Assembly (NCBI GenBank): GCA_035610365.1 | Contig: CM069435.1 | Span: forward strand, 91,235,389 to 91,299,388 | From: Aquatica leii | Taxonomy: Eukaryota; Arthropoda; Insecta; Coleoptera; Lampyridae | Length of the DNA stretch: 64,000 nt | Direction of reading: 5' to 3' | Shown: positions 42,031 through 52,041 of the stretch, piece by piece | How positions within the stretch are numbered: position 1 is the first letter of the stretch | Layout: each line of letters opens with the position of its first letter | Notes under the pieces: model-generated | The model's database searches: none | Told to the model about the DNA's origin: nothing | Seen by the model: only the letters and a program-made list of their open reading frames with translations | Translations under genes and position numbers: made by a program

Positions 42031-43788
42031 TTAACGTTTTAGATAAAATATCAAGTGTTCTCCGATAAAAACTAAAAGTGCCAAAATCAAGCCGATTCCC
42101 CAAACTGCAAAAATCGAACAGACATGATCTAAATTTATTACGACCTGATCGTATTCAGCCATAATATCATCTTGCGTTTTAAATTCGTAAATTTTTTTTT
42201 GGTCGTTAAAGAATTTATCCAAGTTACTGATAGTTCCCGCCTCAATTAACCGCACGATGACTTCATTCAATGTGTACCAAAAATAAGAAAAGTTTACTAA
42301 CAACAATGAAAATTTTGTCGTTTCACCAAATATGTTATCGTCAAAATACCTAATAGGGTATTTTGTATTTGTCTTGTAGATCATGAAGGCGTCATTAAGC
42401 AAATATATACTGTAATTTGTACAAATTGAGTTTTGGAACATTGTGATTAAATCATGTTCCGAACAATTCTTGACTCTTGTACTTATGTTTTTGTAAATTT
42501 CTTTCCCTTTCAACATTGACAAACTTAATTTGTCAAATAAAAATATTGGTATATCGGAGTCTGCAAGATCCTCTATATTTTTTATTTGTTGTGTATATTG
42601 CGGTACCGTCAAGAGTTGCACCAAATTTGAAGTAAACGCTGTTTGTATATGAATCGCGTAGATTACATACATTATGAATAAAAAACGTAAGGCTAACGGC
42701 GTTGGAGGTCTATTAGCTGATCCCGATATTGTAATCAAGAACACTTCAAAAAAGACGACAATAAAGTTATTATAATCTTCATTGTCAGAGTACATCTTTA
42801 AAATAACCCACCATACCAAAGCTGTAATCAAAAATGCCAGCAACAATGCTACCCATACAATCGGTTTAAACTCAATAGTCAACACCTTCCACGGTGAAAT
42901 CTTTATAGGTACGGGTACGATAAAAACCATTATGTCTTGAAACATTGAAATGGTACTTACTCCAAACTCGGATAACATTTCGGGCGAATGTAACTTCACG
43001 TAAAAGTTTTTTGTTAAATTATTGTTGGATTCATATCCGAGTGTTATCACACCTTGTTTCCACTTTAGGTTTAAAACTTGAGTTACGGTAGTTACTATAT
43101 ACGCGGCAATACTGACTAATTTACTTTTTCCTATGTAAAAATCCAAGTCCATTGTGGATTGGAAACCCAGACTGCAGTTCGGATATTGCCTAAGAATCTT
43201 TGGAAATTCATACGTAAAAGTGGAGTTGCAATCGCTTGCGATAAAATCATTAAATTTCGATGCGCATTCGTTCGCAGGTGCGTTCGGATTAGCATAATAC
43301 ACCTTGAAGTCGTCGTTGGAATCATATACAATCACTGCCACGTTAATGATATTATTACCCCACAGAAGTTTAAATATCTCAGATAAATTGTTGGCCGCAC
43401 TGACAAACGTAATAAATATCATTGTTTTCGTCGGCGGTATGTTCTGAAGATACGGTTTTATCGGCTGCAGTGTTCCAAATTCCATAAACTGTTGGTTTGT
43501 ATAATTTTTTAAATGCAACACGGCGCTAATCTTATTTGAAATAACTTTTTCCGTATACTTCACATCTCTATTTACATAATAATTTAAAATTACATACGGG
43601 TTTGATATTGGATCAGGTAAGATGTCTTCGTTTTCAAAATTTATAAATAGAATCGTGTCGTCGTGATTAAAAACCTTATCCATAGTTTGTTTTATACAAT
43701 TCTGCAGCTTAGTTGTAACTTGTTGTTCTAATTGCAAAGAAACGCATAATTTAAAACAAAAAAGTGTTAGAACAACGCGCTTGATCAT
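42031..43788 (-). CDS. Divergent ionotropic receptor, 585 aa, intronless
   Basis: A paralogue of the receptors at 17593 and 56303, in the opposite orientation. The signal peptide VVLTLFCFKLCVSLQ is followed by the family block CIKQTMDKVFNHDDT, NPYVILNYYVN and the cysteine block DCNSTFTYEFPK...YPNC. M1 is WVALLLAFLITALVWWVI, the pore side has GSANRPPTPLAL, M3 carries IQTAFTSNLVQLLTVPQY, S2 is followed by FSYFWYTLNEVIVRLIEAG, and M4 is FAVWGIGLILALLVFIGEHL. It has a shorter C-terminal tail than the other two, ending YLKR. The ATG at 43788 directly precedes the signal peptide. No stop or shift is seen, so it is probably functional. Ligand unknown. Confidence 0.93.
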   Translation of the reverse strand: MIKRVVLTLFCFKLCVSLQLEQQVTTKLQNCIKQTMDKVFNHDDTILFINFENEDILPDPISNPYVILNYYVNRDVKYTEKVISNKISAVLHLKNYTNQQFMEFGTLQPIKPYLQNIPPTKTMIFITFVSAANNLSEIFKLLWGNNIINVAVIVYDSNDDFKVYYANPNAPANECASKFNDFIASDCNSTFTYEFPKILRQYPNCSLGFQSTMDLDFYIGKSKLVSIAAYIVTTVTQVLNLKWKQGVITLGYESNNNLTKNFYVKLHSPEMLSEFGVSTISMFQDIMVFIVPVPIKISPWKVLTIEFKPIVWVALLLAFLITALVWWVILKMYSDNEDYNNFIVVFFEVFLITISGSANRPPTPLALRFLFIMYVIYAIHIQTAFTSNLVQLLTVPQYTQQIKNIEDLADSDIPIFLFDKLSLSMLKGKEIYKNISTRVKNCSEHDLITMFQNSICTNYSIYLLNDAFMIYKTNTKYPIRYFDDNIFGETTKFSLLLVNFSYFWYTLNEVIVRLIEAGTISNLDKFFNDQKKIYEFKTQDDIMAEYDQVVINLDHVCSIFAVWGIGLILALLVFIGEHLIFYLKR

Positions 43789-44258
43789 TTCTTGTCTTGT
43801 CTTGATAAATTCGGATATTAGAATAACAAAATTTTACTGAGGTGACCGTAACTGAATTTGTTAGTGGTGCAATAAGAACTTTGTGTTTAAGCGTTGTGGT
43901 AATGACAAGATCGAATAAAATTTTAGACAGCTGACCTAGCCCGAAAAACAATAAGTAGTAGTCGTATGCTTTTGATTATCAGTTTGTTTATGATTTATTG
44001 AAATTAAGTTCTGTTTAGTTAGTAACCAATATTCAGTTTTAAATAATAATAAACGTAAAATTCAAAATTATACAGTTGGTTACTTACCTCTATTCTAATA
44101 TTAAGTGGGGGTTTCTAATACAGACTACGGTTCTATAATTTGCGTTCTGATTAATAAATTTACGACACACACACAAGTTTATAAAATATAGAACATTTTT
44201 TTTTCAAAAGAATACTTTTCTGAAAATGAGTTTCGTTATCTTAAAACTCGAAACATAT
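43789..44258. other. Upstream flank of IR and edge of gypsy copy C
   Basis: Presumed promoter region of the minus-strand IR. The leader block shared by the other two receptors was not found here. ATAT at 44255-44258 is the left target-site duplication of copy C. Confidence 0.5.
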
Positions 44259-44690
44259 TGTAACGAATTTTATTATGAAAACTAATTTATTTAAACGACT
44301 AAAAATATGTTTTACTTATACTAGAAATATGTACACTTGTAAATTAACCGAACTAATTAAATCTACTAATATTTAATAAAAACAATTACACTAATTAAGA
44401 TAAGATAAAGTCCGCGGATAGCTTTACACAATTGTTTACACTAAAATCACGTACAAGATTATTCTCCGTATATTTATGTACACACACGCGCTAACGACTT
44501 ATTTATTTCAACTTGAATAATCTTCTTAACACTGCTGTAGTGCATTACGGTAATAACTGACCTAAGATTTGTTTTTTCGGTATTTATACATCGTGACAAA
44601 ACGTTCCCGTATGTTCTGCATCCTTCGGTGAACGTTCTAGAAAACCTCGCGAAGGCTCTCGAAATTGCGAATAACTTCTCGAACGTTTCA
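44259..44690 (-). repeat. 3' LTR of copy C
   Basis: 432 bp, minus strand TGAAACGTTCGAGAAG to AATTCGTTACA. It is preceded on the minus strand by the purine run AAGAAGGGGACAG. It matches the solo LTR at 25591 and the LTR of copy A. The last third of the CCCH reading frame lies inside it. Confidence 0.9.
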
Positions 44691-44922
44691 CTGTCCCCTT
44701 CTTAGGACTGTTTTGTCTCGCAACAGAAGACTGGATGCGACAACGGTAAAAGGGATCGTGGCGATAGCGGCAGCTTTTTCCATTTCGGCAACTTCCTTGA
44801 CCATAAAAGTAACAGTCAATGGACTTTTCCTGGCCTGATATTCTTCTTGGTTGGTAACTACAGACCAACACTTGAACGCCTGTTCCTCGGAAGACGACCT
44901 CCAACATGTTTCGAACTGTCCT
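44584..44922 (-). pseudogene. Post-stop frame: macrodomain end and CCCH zinc finger (copy C)
   Basis: Directly after the TAG at 44923-44925, and in the same frame as pol, the sequence continues RTVRNMLEVVF...VQVLVC, which fits the last helix and strand of the macrodomain. A 15-residue linker follows, then CYFYGQGSCRNGKSCRYRH (44758-44814), a C-x7-C-x5-C-x3-H zinc finger, then an Arg/Ser-rich tail that runs into the 3' LTR. CCCH fingers usually bind RNA. It is distinct from the CCHC knuckle of gag (seen in copy D). Whether it was made by stop readthrough, as a separate protein, or only in ancestors without the stop cannot be told here. Confidence 0.7.
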
Positions 44923-45267
44923 CTAATTTAGTTGATCTAAGCCATAACCAAGCTTGGGTACTGCCAATTTCTTAACATGGTGGAACTCCATTTCTCTCTT
45001 GAGATTCCATAATGTTTGCCACAGATCTTTGTATAACGGCTTGATACGTGAGTGTTTCTTGGTGACCAGATAGAAAACGGAGCGTCCGTCACCACGTAGT
45101 CTTAAAACTTTTCCGACTGCCGGTTGCTGTCTTCGTAATTCATCTGGCTGCCCAAACTTCTTTTTAAACACGACTGCAACCCCTCTGGACATGTCAAGAT
45201 CCTCGCTCACGCAATGTGCGATGGCGTAATCTTTTTGTGTCTGGAACAGGTCTTGTTGTTCCTCGGT
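44860..45267 (-). other. TARG1/OARD1-like macrodomain (copy C)
   Basis: Residues 225-338 of the pol frame, continuing past the stop. Motifs in order: QQDLFQTQKDYAIAHCVSED (ADP-ribose pocket start), RGVAVVFKKKFG, VLRLRGDGRSVFYLVTKKHS, KLAVPKLGYGLDQL. By alignment to human TARG1, the Lys in LVTKK (codon 45058-45060) matches catalytic Lys84 and the Asp in GLDQL (codon 44935-44937) matches catalytic Asp125. Both are kept, as is the Asp of the DLF motif. TARG1-class enzymes remove ADP-ribose from acidic side chains and de-acylate O-acyl-ADP-ribose. The role in the retroelement is unknown; countering host ADP-ribosylation, as viral macrodomains do, is an inference. Confidence 0.85.
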
Positions 45268-45939
45268 GGTAACTCCGAACCTAGGTTTTCCAGAACTTCC
45301 GTATAAGTTCATAAATTTCTCGAACTCCATTTCTTCGATTGGATTCCTGGTTCTGCTACTTATTACTCTGGTTCGGACCTGAACTTGCGTATTGTGGTTA
45401 TCGCCAGCAAACGGGGCTAGACGATTGACGTGGACCACTTTTGGCTTGCTTCTGGGCGGTTTTCGGATGCGATATATGGCGTCATTAATACGCTGCATGA
45501 CTTCATAGAGGCCCTCCCATTGCCTTTGCAGCTTCGGCGACAAACCACGTCTCCTTTGAGGATTATACAACCAGACCATATAGCCAGGTTGAAACCCACT
45601 ATTTTGTGCCTTGACGTCATATCTAGTCTTCATCCTGTCGCTGGCAATTTGTGTGTTTTTACAGACCTCTTCATGTATTTCGTCTAGCCTCTTGGTCAGC
45701 TTGCTGACGTAATCTTCTCCAGCAACTTCTTCTTCCGGTCTTCGTTCAAATTGAAGGTCGCATGGCAATCGTATTTTACGACCGAGCATGACACAGGATG
45801 GTGTTTGGCCTGTGCTTTCGTGAACGGATGATCGATATGCCATTAGAAAAAGGTATAAGTACTGATCCCAGACTCTTTGGTGTTCGGACACTACCTTGGC
45901 TAAGTACTTGCCCATTGTTCGATTCATCCGTTCAACCAT
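44923..45939 (-). pseudogene. pol: Integrase C-terminal half with GPY/F module fused to macrodomain (copy C)
   Basis: 338 codons are open without interruption. Residues 1-60 are the end of the integrase core (MVERMNRTMGKYLAKVVSEH, with the catalytic Glu region). The GPY/F module follows at about 130-175 (KLQRQWEGLYEVMQRINDAI, then PRSKPKVVHVNRLAPF). A linker of about 50 residues follows, then the macrodomain from about 225. The fusion lies in one frame with no internal stop, as in copy B. It ends at a TAG that falls inside the macrodomain fold. Confidence 0.85.
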
Positions 45940-47521
45940 GCCATCAGATTGAGGATGGAGAGGCGTTGTCCTAGTTTTCTTAATTCCTAACAGTCGGCAA
46001 ACTTCTTGAAACAGCCAGACTCAAAATTGCGGCCTTGATCGGAGTGTAATTCCAACGGAACTCCAAACCGGCAAAAAACTCTTTTACTAATACGTCTGCG
46101 ACTGTAGCTGCTTCCTGATTGGGTATGGCGTAAACCTCCGTCCATTTCGTGAAATAGTCCATCGCGACCAAAATGTATTTATTTCCCGAATCGGATTTTG
46201 GGAACGGCCCTGCGATGTCAATCGCTACTCTTTCCAAAGGGCTTCCTACGTTGTATTGCTTCATGGGTGCTTTGCACTTTCTCGCTGGACCATTTCCTGA
46301 TGCGCAGACTGTGCATTTACAGTACCATTTTATGACGTCCTCTTTGCAGTTCATCTAGTAAATTCGTTCTCGCACTTTACCCAACGTCTTCTTAATGCCA
46401 AAGTGTCCTCCTGATGTCCTATCGTGGAGATGCTTCAACACTTCTGACACCCTGCTCTTCGGCACTACCAACTGTAGTCTGTTTCCCGTGCCCTCGGCAC
46501 TTTCTAGGGATCGCTTAAGAAGACCATCTTCTACTATCAAGGAGTCCCACTGCGCCCAGTACGCTTTGGTGTTTCTGCCCAAAGCACTCACTTCTTCCAA
46601 GGTTGGTCGTCGGCCGCTTTCTTTCCAGTCCAGGAGTAGTCTTATTTCAGGATCGTTTTCTTGTTCGCGACGTAACTGCTCAGGTTCCCACTCATCATCA
46701 ACCATAGCAGTTCTCCGGAGGCATTCGGCTTTTTCTTCCAGTCGCGAACAATGGCTACAGTCTGCCGGACATGGTCTTCTGGACAAGGCATCAGCGTTCC
46801 GATGACTACTTCCGGCACGGTGTTCTGTGTCATAATCATACTCTTGCAGTCTCTCGATCCATCTTGCCACTTGTCCTTCCGGGTTACGGAACTGCAGTAG
46901 CCTTTTTAAAGCGGCGTGGTCTGTCCTCAGTAAAAAATTTCGTCCATACAAATACTTGTAGAAATATTCGATGGACTTAACGACTGCTAACAGCTCCCTC
47001 GTAGTCACGTAGTAATTTCTTTCTGGCCTGGACAAAACCTTGCTAAAATACGCGATAACTTTTTCTTGTCTATCTTGAACCTGCAAAAGAACCGTGCCTA
47101 TGGCAAGATTGCTTGCGTCGGTATCCAGAACAAATTTTCCATCTACTCTTGGATAACTCAAAATCGGCGAAGTGACTAGGGCTTGTTTTAGTTGATGGAA
47201 AGAATTTTCGCAGTCTTCATTCCATCCAAATTGTGCTCTTTCTTCCGTCAATTTCGTCAATGGTTTGGCAATATTATCAAATCCGGGTACAAATCGTCTA
47301 TAATAGGTGCACAAGCCAAGGAAACTTTGGACCTGATGTTTGTCAATTGGTGTTGCCCATGCTTGAACTGCTCGGGTTTTGTCTGGGTTAGCTTTTACTC
47401 CATCTCTAGATACGACGTGGCCAAGGTATTGCACTTCTTTCTTAAATACGTGGCACTTCTTTGGGCTCAGTTTGAGGTTAGCACCACGTAGTCGCTGGAA
47501 CACTTCCTTTAAGTTGTTCAA
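45940..47521 (-). pseudogene. pol: gypsy RT end, RNase H, integrase zinc finger and core (copy C)
   Basis: 46355-47521 is a 388-codon open frame. It covers the RT thumb (KKCHVFKKEVQYLGHVVSRD), RNase H (PILSYPRVDGKFVLDTDASN, LLRTDHAALKRLLQF, SSHRNADALSRRPC) and the integrase zinc-binding start (LHDRTSGGHFGIKKT). The frame continues in 45980-46354 with CKCTVCASGNGP, IDIAGPFPKSDSGN and MDYFTKWTEVYAIPN. Stops or shifts at 46355, about 46060 and 45960 break the integrase. Confidence 0.88.
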
Positions 47522-48298
47522 GTGTTCTTCAACCTTTCAACCACGATCACGTCGTCCAACTAAACCAAGCACGTCTTCCAAGACAATCCGCGCAAGATGG
47601 TCTCCATCAAACGCTCGAATGTTGCAGGAGCGTTACACAGGCCGAAGAGCATCACAGTAAACTGCCACAACCCAGTTCCAATTGTAAAAACTGTTTTTTT
47701 CACTATCCTTGGGTTCCAATTCTATCTGCCAGTAACCACTCTTTAAATCTAACGTGGAAAATCACTGGGATCTTGACAGGGTGTCTAACGTATCGTCAAT
47801 TCTAGGTAAAGGGTAACTGTCTTTTTTGGTCACGTCGTTTAGCTATCTGTAGTCTACGCAAAACCTCGTTGATCCGTCCTTCTTCTTCACGAGTACTACT
47901 GGGGATGCCCATGGGCTACTTGAAGGTTCAATCACGCCTTCTCTCTCCATATCCGTAATTATTTGATCGGCTTCTTCTCTTTTTGCCAAAGGAAGTCTGC
48001 GTGGATGTTGTCGTATCGGCCGAGCGTCTCCGGTATTAATTTTTTGTTTCACCATGTTAGTTCTTCCTTTGAAACCACTCTCTACCGCGAACACATCTTG
48101 ATACTTTTCGATCAACAACTTTAGCCAGCTGGTCTTGGCTGAGGTTTTGGCATTTGGTGGTAAGAATGTCCAATAGATGTTGTGGACACTTTTTCGGCGA
48201 CCTATCTTCGTCAGACTTCACGCATCTCACAATTTGAGATACTGGCGTCCATTCGCCTACCACGGTCTTCTTCTTCATCGTTACAGAATCTGAGTTGA
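47522..48298 (-). pseudogene. pol: gypsy protease-RT linker and RT (copy C)
   Basis: From the deletion junction: SVTMKKKTVVGEWTPVSQIV (linker), then [37 protein letters not shown] and [20 protein letters not shown] (RT start). The segment 47530-47840 has RT text (PLPRIDDTLDTL) with shifts. The YLDD site near 47560 reads stop-LDD because TAG replaces the tyrosine codon, so the RT is dead. Confidence 0.8.
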
Positions 48299-48331
48299 TT
48301 CGAAATTGCGAATAACTTCTCAAACATTTCA
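48299..48331 (-). repeat. Remnant of the 5' LTR of copy C
   Basis: 33 bp (TTCGAAATTGCGAATAACTT and on) equal to the outer end of the 3' LTR at 44658-44690, followed by the target-site duplication ATAT. Confidence 0.8.
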
Positions 48332-48399
48332 ATATGTAAAAAATACATTTTGAAAGTTAACGCATTTATTATTGGTAGACTGCTAATTTTAATAAACTA

Positions 48400-49183
48400 G
48401 AATAAAAGAGAATTTGGATTCGCTTGTCAAGTAGTTTCTTTGGTAGAGCTTGCAAATATACCACCAAATGAAAGTAACAAATTGTCCTTTGATAATTATT
48501 TCACTTCTGTGGGTTTACTATGTCATCTTGCTGAACAAGGTTATTATCCTAGCGGAACACTTAGTAATAATTGGTTAGACGATTTCCCACTGAAAGATGT
48601 GAAGCAAAATATACTATGGAAATCAAAAGAGCGCGAACATTTCGAATACCGCTCTTCCAAACAAGTCGCTGTTATTCAGTTGAATGACAATAAAATCGTG
48701 TGTGCTGGCACAAATTTTGACAACATTGCAACCAAAAATGTACAGCAATACTCCAGAGATGCAAAATCAAGAATCAGTGTAGCACAGCCAGATAACAAAC
48801 ATAACAAAAGGATGAGAGAAGTCAATAAGTTATACAAAATGGTAGCCAATTACAGAACTAAGATTCGACAGCGTAAGTGGTGGTGGTCAATTTTCGCCTA
48901 TTTTTTGTTGTAAGCGTTGTGAATCCCTGGTGGCTTATGAGAAAATTCCGTCTTACTGACCCGGTTACGCAAAGTTTACTGGAATTTTGTGCTTACATTT
49001 TTTGCATATATACGGAGTCAAAAACACAAAAGGTAAAATGTTCCCTAAATCTATCGACAAAGTAAGATATGATGAACGAAACCACATCATAGATTATTCT
49101 CCAACGGACAGAAGATGTGCTCAATGCAGAAAGAAAGCAAATTTTGTTTGCGTAAAATCCAATTTAGTCTTCTATGCATGACG
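48400..49183 (+). pseudogene. piggyBac-type transposase, C-terminal half
   Basis: Encodes part of a DDE transposase. NIPPNESNKLSFDNYFTSVG, then LLCHLAEQGYYPSGTLSNNW, is the central catalytic-domain segment around the second aspartate (DNYFTS). KWWWSIFAYFLL, then VVNPWWL, and the last part RRCAQCRKKANFVCVKSNL, which resembles the cysteine-rich C-terminal finger, follow in shifted frames. The N-terminal half and both termini are missing. It lies between gypsy copies C and D. Confidence 0.8.
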
Positions 49184-49359
49184 TTCCCTAAAAGGGATAG
49201 TTTTTAACTTTTTATTTTAATAAAAATCAAATGTTTTTGTGTTTTTCCTGTCTTTATACATAATTCTCAACCTATAAACGTAAAAATTGTTTTTCTACTA
49301 CTTCAAATAAACCTTATGCACTAATGGGTTAATACTTCCAACTTCAAAAAACTGAGAAC
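49184..49359. other. Spacer
   Basis: AT-rich DNA between piggyBac and gypsy copy D. Nothing recognised. Confidence 0.5.
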
Positions 49360-49491
49360 TGAGAACTCGAAAATTTTGTACATCCTTCGGTAAACGTTCT
49401 GGAAGTTGACAATAACTTTGTGAACGTTCTCGAAGTTGACAATAACTTCGTGAACGTTCTCGAAATGAACAATAACTTTGAGAACGTTTCA
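49360..49491 (-). repeat. Truncated 3' LTR of copy D with 30-bp tandem repeats
   Basis: The right end GAACGTTTCA is the family LTR end, next to the purine run AAGAAGGGACAG on the minus strand. A 30-bp unit with GAAGTTGACAATAACTT is repeated three times at about 49396-49488, where copy C has a single unit. Homology to the LTR is lost left of about 49360. Confidence 0.75.
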
Positions 49492-49690
49492 CTGTCCCTT
49501 CTTAAGACTGTTTTGTCCCAAAACAGGAAACTGGAGGCGACACCGTAGAAAGGATCGTGGCGATAGTAGTAGCTTTCTCTATTTTGGCAACTTCTTTGAG
49601 CATAAAAATAGCAGTCAATGGATTTTTTTAACCCGTATTCTATTGGTTGGTAACTGCAGACCAACACATGAACGCCTGTTCCTTAGAAGA
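49400..49690 (-). pseudogene. CCCH zinc-finger frame (copy D)
   Basis: CYFYAQRSCQNRESYYYRH (49557-49613) aligns with the CCCH finger of copy C, but the third cysteine is tyrosine. The tail reads the 30-bp repeats as SRTFTKLLSTSRTFTKLLST. The match shows the finger is a family trait. Confidence 0.65.
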
Positions 49691-50080
49691 TAACTCCAAC
49701 ATACTGTCTTTCAAGTCAGTTGATTTAAGCCACAACCAACTTTGAGTACTGCCAATTTTTTAATATTGTGGAACTTCATTTCTCTGTTGAGATTCCATAA
49801 TGTACGTCACACATTTTTGTGTAACGGCTCTGTACATGAGTGAATGAGTGTTAACTAGATAGAAAACAAAGCGTTGGTCATCACGTAGTTTGTAAACTTT
49901 TGCCAACGTCGATTGCTGTCTTCGTAATTTATCTAACCGTCCAATTTTTTTACGATTGCAACTTTTTCTAGATTCGTGCTCACGCAATGTGTAATGGCGT
50001 ATTTTTTTTTGTGTTTGGAACAGATCTTGTTGTTCCACGGTTGTAACTCCGCATCTAGCCTTTCCAAAACCTCCGTATAC
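49690..50080 (-). pseudogene. TARG1-like macrodomain (copy D)
   Basis: QQDLFQTQKK, then (shifted) REHESRKSC, GRLDKLRRQQS, RFVFYLVNTHS and KVGCGLNQLT follow the macrodomain of copy C. The catalytic Lys segment reads NTH and the Asp position is Asn, so this copy has lost both catalytic positions. A TGA stands at the same codon as the TAG of copy C. Confidence 0.75.
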
Positions 50081-50900
50081 GCTCATAAACTTATCAAAGT
50101 CCATTTTTTTGACTTGTTTTCTGGTTCTGCTAGTTATAACTTTGGTTTGGATCTGAACTTGGGTAACGTAGTTATCGATGTGGACCACTTTTTGGATTGC
50201 CTCTGGGTTTGGATGCAATATATGACGTCATTAATACACTGCAGCACTTCCCTCCTATTGCCTCTGCAGCTTTGGCAACAAACGTCTTTTTTAGGAATTA
50301 TACAACTACACCATGTTGCCAGGTTGAAACCCACCATTTTGTGCTTTTGCGTCATATTTGGTCTTCATTCTGTTGCTAGCAATTTGTGTGTTTTTACGAA
50401 TTGCCTTATGTACTTCGTCTATCCTCCGGGTCAGATTACTGAAGTAGTCTTCTCCAGCAACTTTTTTCGGTTTTAGTCCAAATTGGAGGTCGCATGGCAG
50501 TCTTATTTCGCGACCAAGAAAGACACAAGATGCTGTTTGGCCTGTGCTTTTGTGAACGGATGATTGGTATGCCATTAAGAAAAGATGCAAGTACTGATCC
50601 TAGTCTTTTTGGTGTTTGGACTTTGGCTAAATATTTTTCAATTGTTTGATTCATCCGCTCAACCAAGCCATCAGATTCAGAATGGAGAGGCGTCGTCCTA
50701 TTTTTTTTTAATTTCCAGCAGTCGGCAAACTTCTTGAAGTAGCCCAGACTTAAAATTGCAGCCTTGGTCGGAGTGTGATTCCAACAGAACTCCAAATCTG
50801 CAGAAAAACTTTTTCACTAATAAGTCTGCGACTGTAGCTACTTTTTGATTGGGTATGGCGTAAGCTTCCGTCCATTCCGTAAAATAATCTATCGCTACCA
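50081..50900 (-). pseudogene. pol: Integrase (copy D)
   Basis: LVERMNQTIEKYLAKVQT, LMAYQSSVHKSTGQTASCVF, RIDEVHKAIRKNTQIASNRM and FQPGNMV match the integrase end of copy C. The GPY/F part (VLQCINDVIYCIQ, KVVHIDN) is broken by a shift. Confidence 0.75.
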
Positions 50901-52041
50901 GAATGTATGTTTCCCGAATCAGATTCTAGGAACGGCTATGCAATGTCGATTTCTACTTTTTTTAAAGGGCTTCCCACGTACACTGCTTTATCGTCGCTTT
51001 CGTTAGACCATTTTCTAATGCGCATACCGTTCACTTACGCCACCATTTCATGAAGTCCTTTTTGCAGTTTACCCAGCAGAATTTTTCTCAAACTGTCCCC
51101 AAAGTCTTTTTTACGTTCTCTTGATGTATCATGGTGCAGATGCTTTAACACTTGTGACACCCGGCTCTTTAACACTACCAACTGCAGTCTATTTTTTGTG
51201 TCCTCGACACTCACTAGGAATCGTTTAAAAAGACTGTCAATTCAAAGGTAGTCTTATTTTGGGAACGTTTATTAGTTCACGACGCAATTGGCAGTATTAT
51301 CAAATCCGGGTTCAATCGTCTATAATAGGTGCAGAACCCAAAAAAGTTTTGGATCCAATGTTTGTCGATTGGTTTTGGCTATGCTTGCACTGCTCGGATT
51401 TTGTTTAAGTCAACCTTTACTCCATCTTTACTTAAGACGTGGCTAAGGTATTACACTTCCTTCTAAAATACGTGGTATTTTTTTTGGTTCAATTTTAGAT
51501 TTGCCCTATGTAGTCGTTGGAACACTTGTTTTAAGTTCTTTAAGTGTTCTTCAAACTACCTTTCAATCTCAATCACGTAGTCTAAGTAAACCAAGCATAG
51601 TCTCCATCAAACGCTCAAACGTTGCAGAAGCGTACGTTTCACAGGCCAACAAGCATCACAGTGAACTGCCACAAAACAGTTCCAATCGTAAAAGTCGTTT
51701 TTTCACCATCCTTTGAATTTTATCTGCCAGTAACCCTTTTCTTTAAATTTAACGTGAAAAACTACTAATATCTTGAGAGGGTGTTTCACCTATCGTCCTT
51801 TCTTGATAAAGGGTACCAGCCCTTTTTGATCACGTCGTTAAGCTGTCTGTAGTCTACACAAAACTTCGTTAATCCATCTTTCTTCTTTACGAGTACTGGG
51901 CTATTTGAAGGTTTAATCACATCTTCTTTCTTTATATCTATTATTATTTGTTTGGCTTCTTTTCTTTTTGTTAATCGAAGTCGGCGTAAATGTTTGAGCG
52001 TCTCCGGTATTAATTTTATGTTTCACTACATCTTAATACTA
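50901..52041 (-). pseudogene. pol: Decayed RT, RNase H and integrase start (copy D)
   Basis: Base-level alignment to 46000-48050 of copy C is clear throughout (for example TACTCCATCTTTACTTAAGACGTGG against TACTCCATCTCTAGATACGACGTGG), but no frame longer than about 60 codons survives and most of RNase H is deleted (near 51250-51290). Confidence 0.7.

Larger units (their letters stand above)
44259..48331 (-). mobile_element. Ty3/gypsy macrodomain-family element, copy C
   Basis: Best preserved copy. The 3' LTR is at 44259-44690. The internal part then holds the CCCH finger, macrodomain, integrase, RNase H and RT. Only the outer 33 bp of the 5' LTR remain (48299-48331), joined directly to the protease-RT linker, so one deletion removed gag, protease, the primer site and most of the 5' LTR. 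The 4-bp duplication ATAT (44255-44258 and 48332-48335) shows both outer ends are original. Confidence 0.9.
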
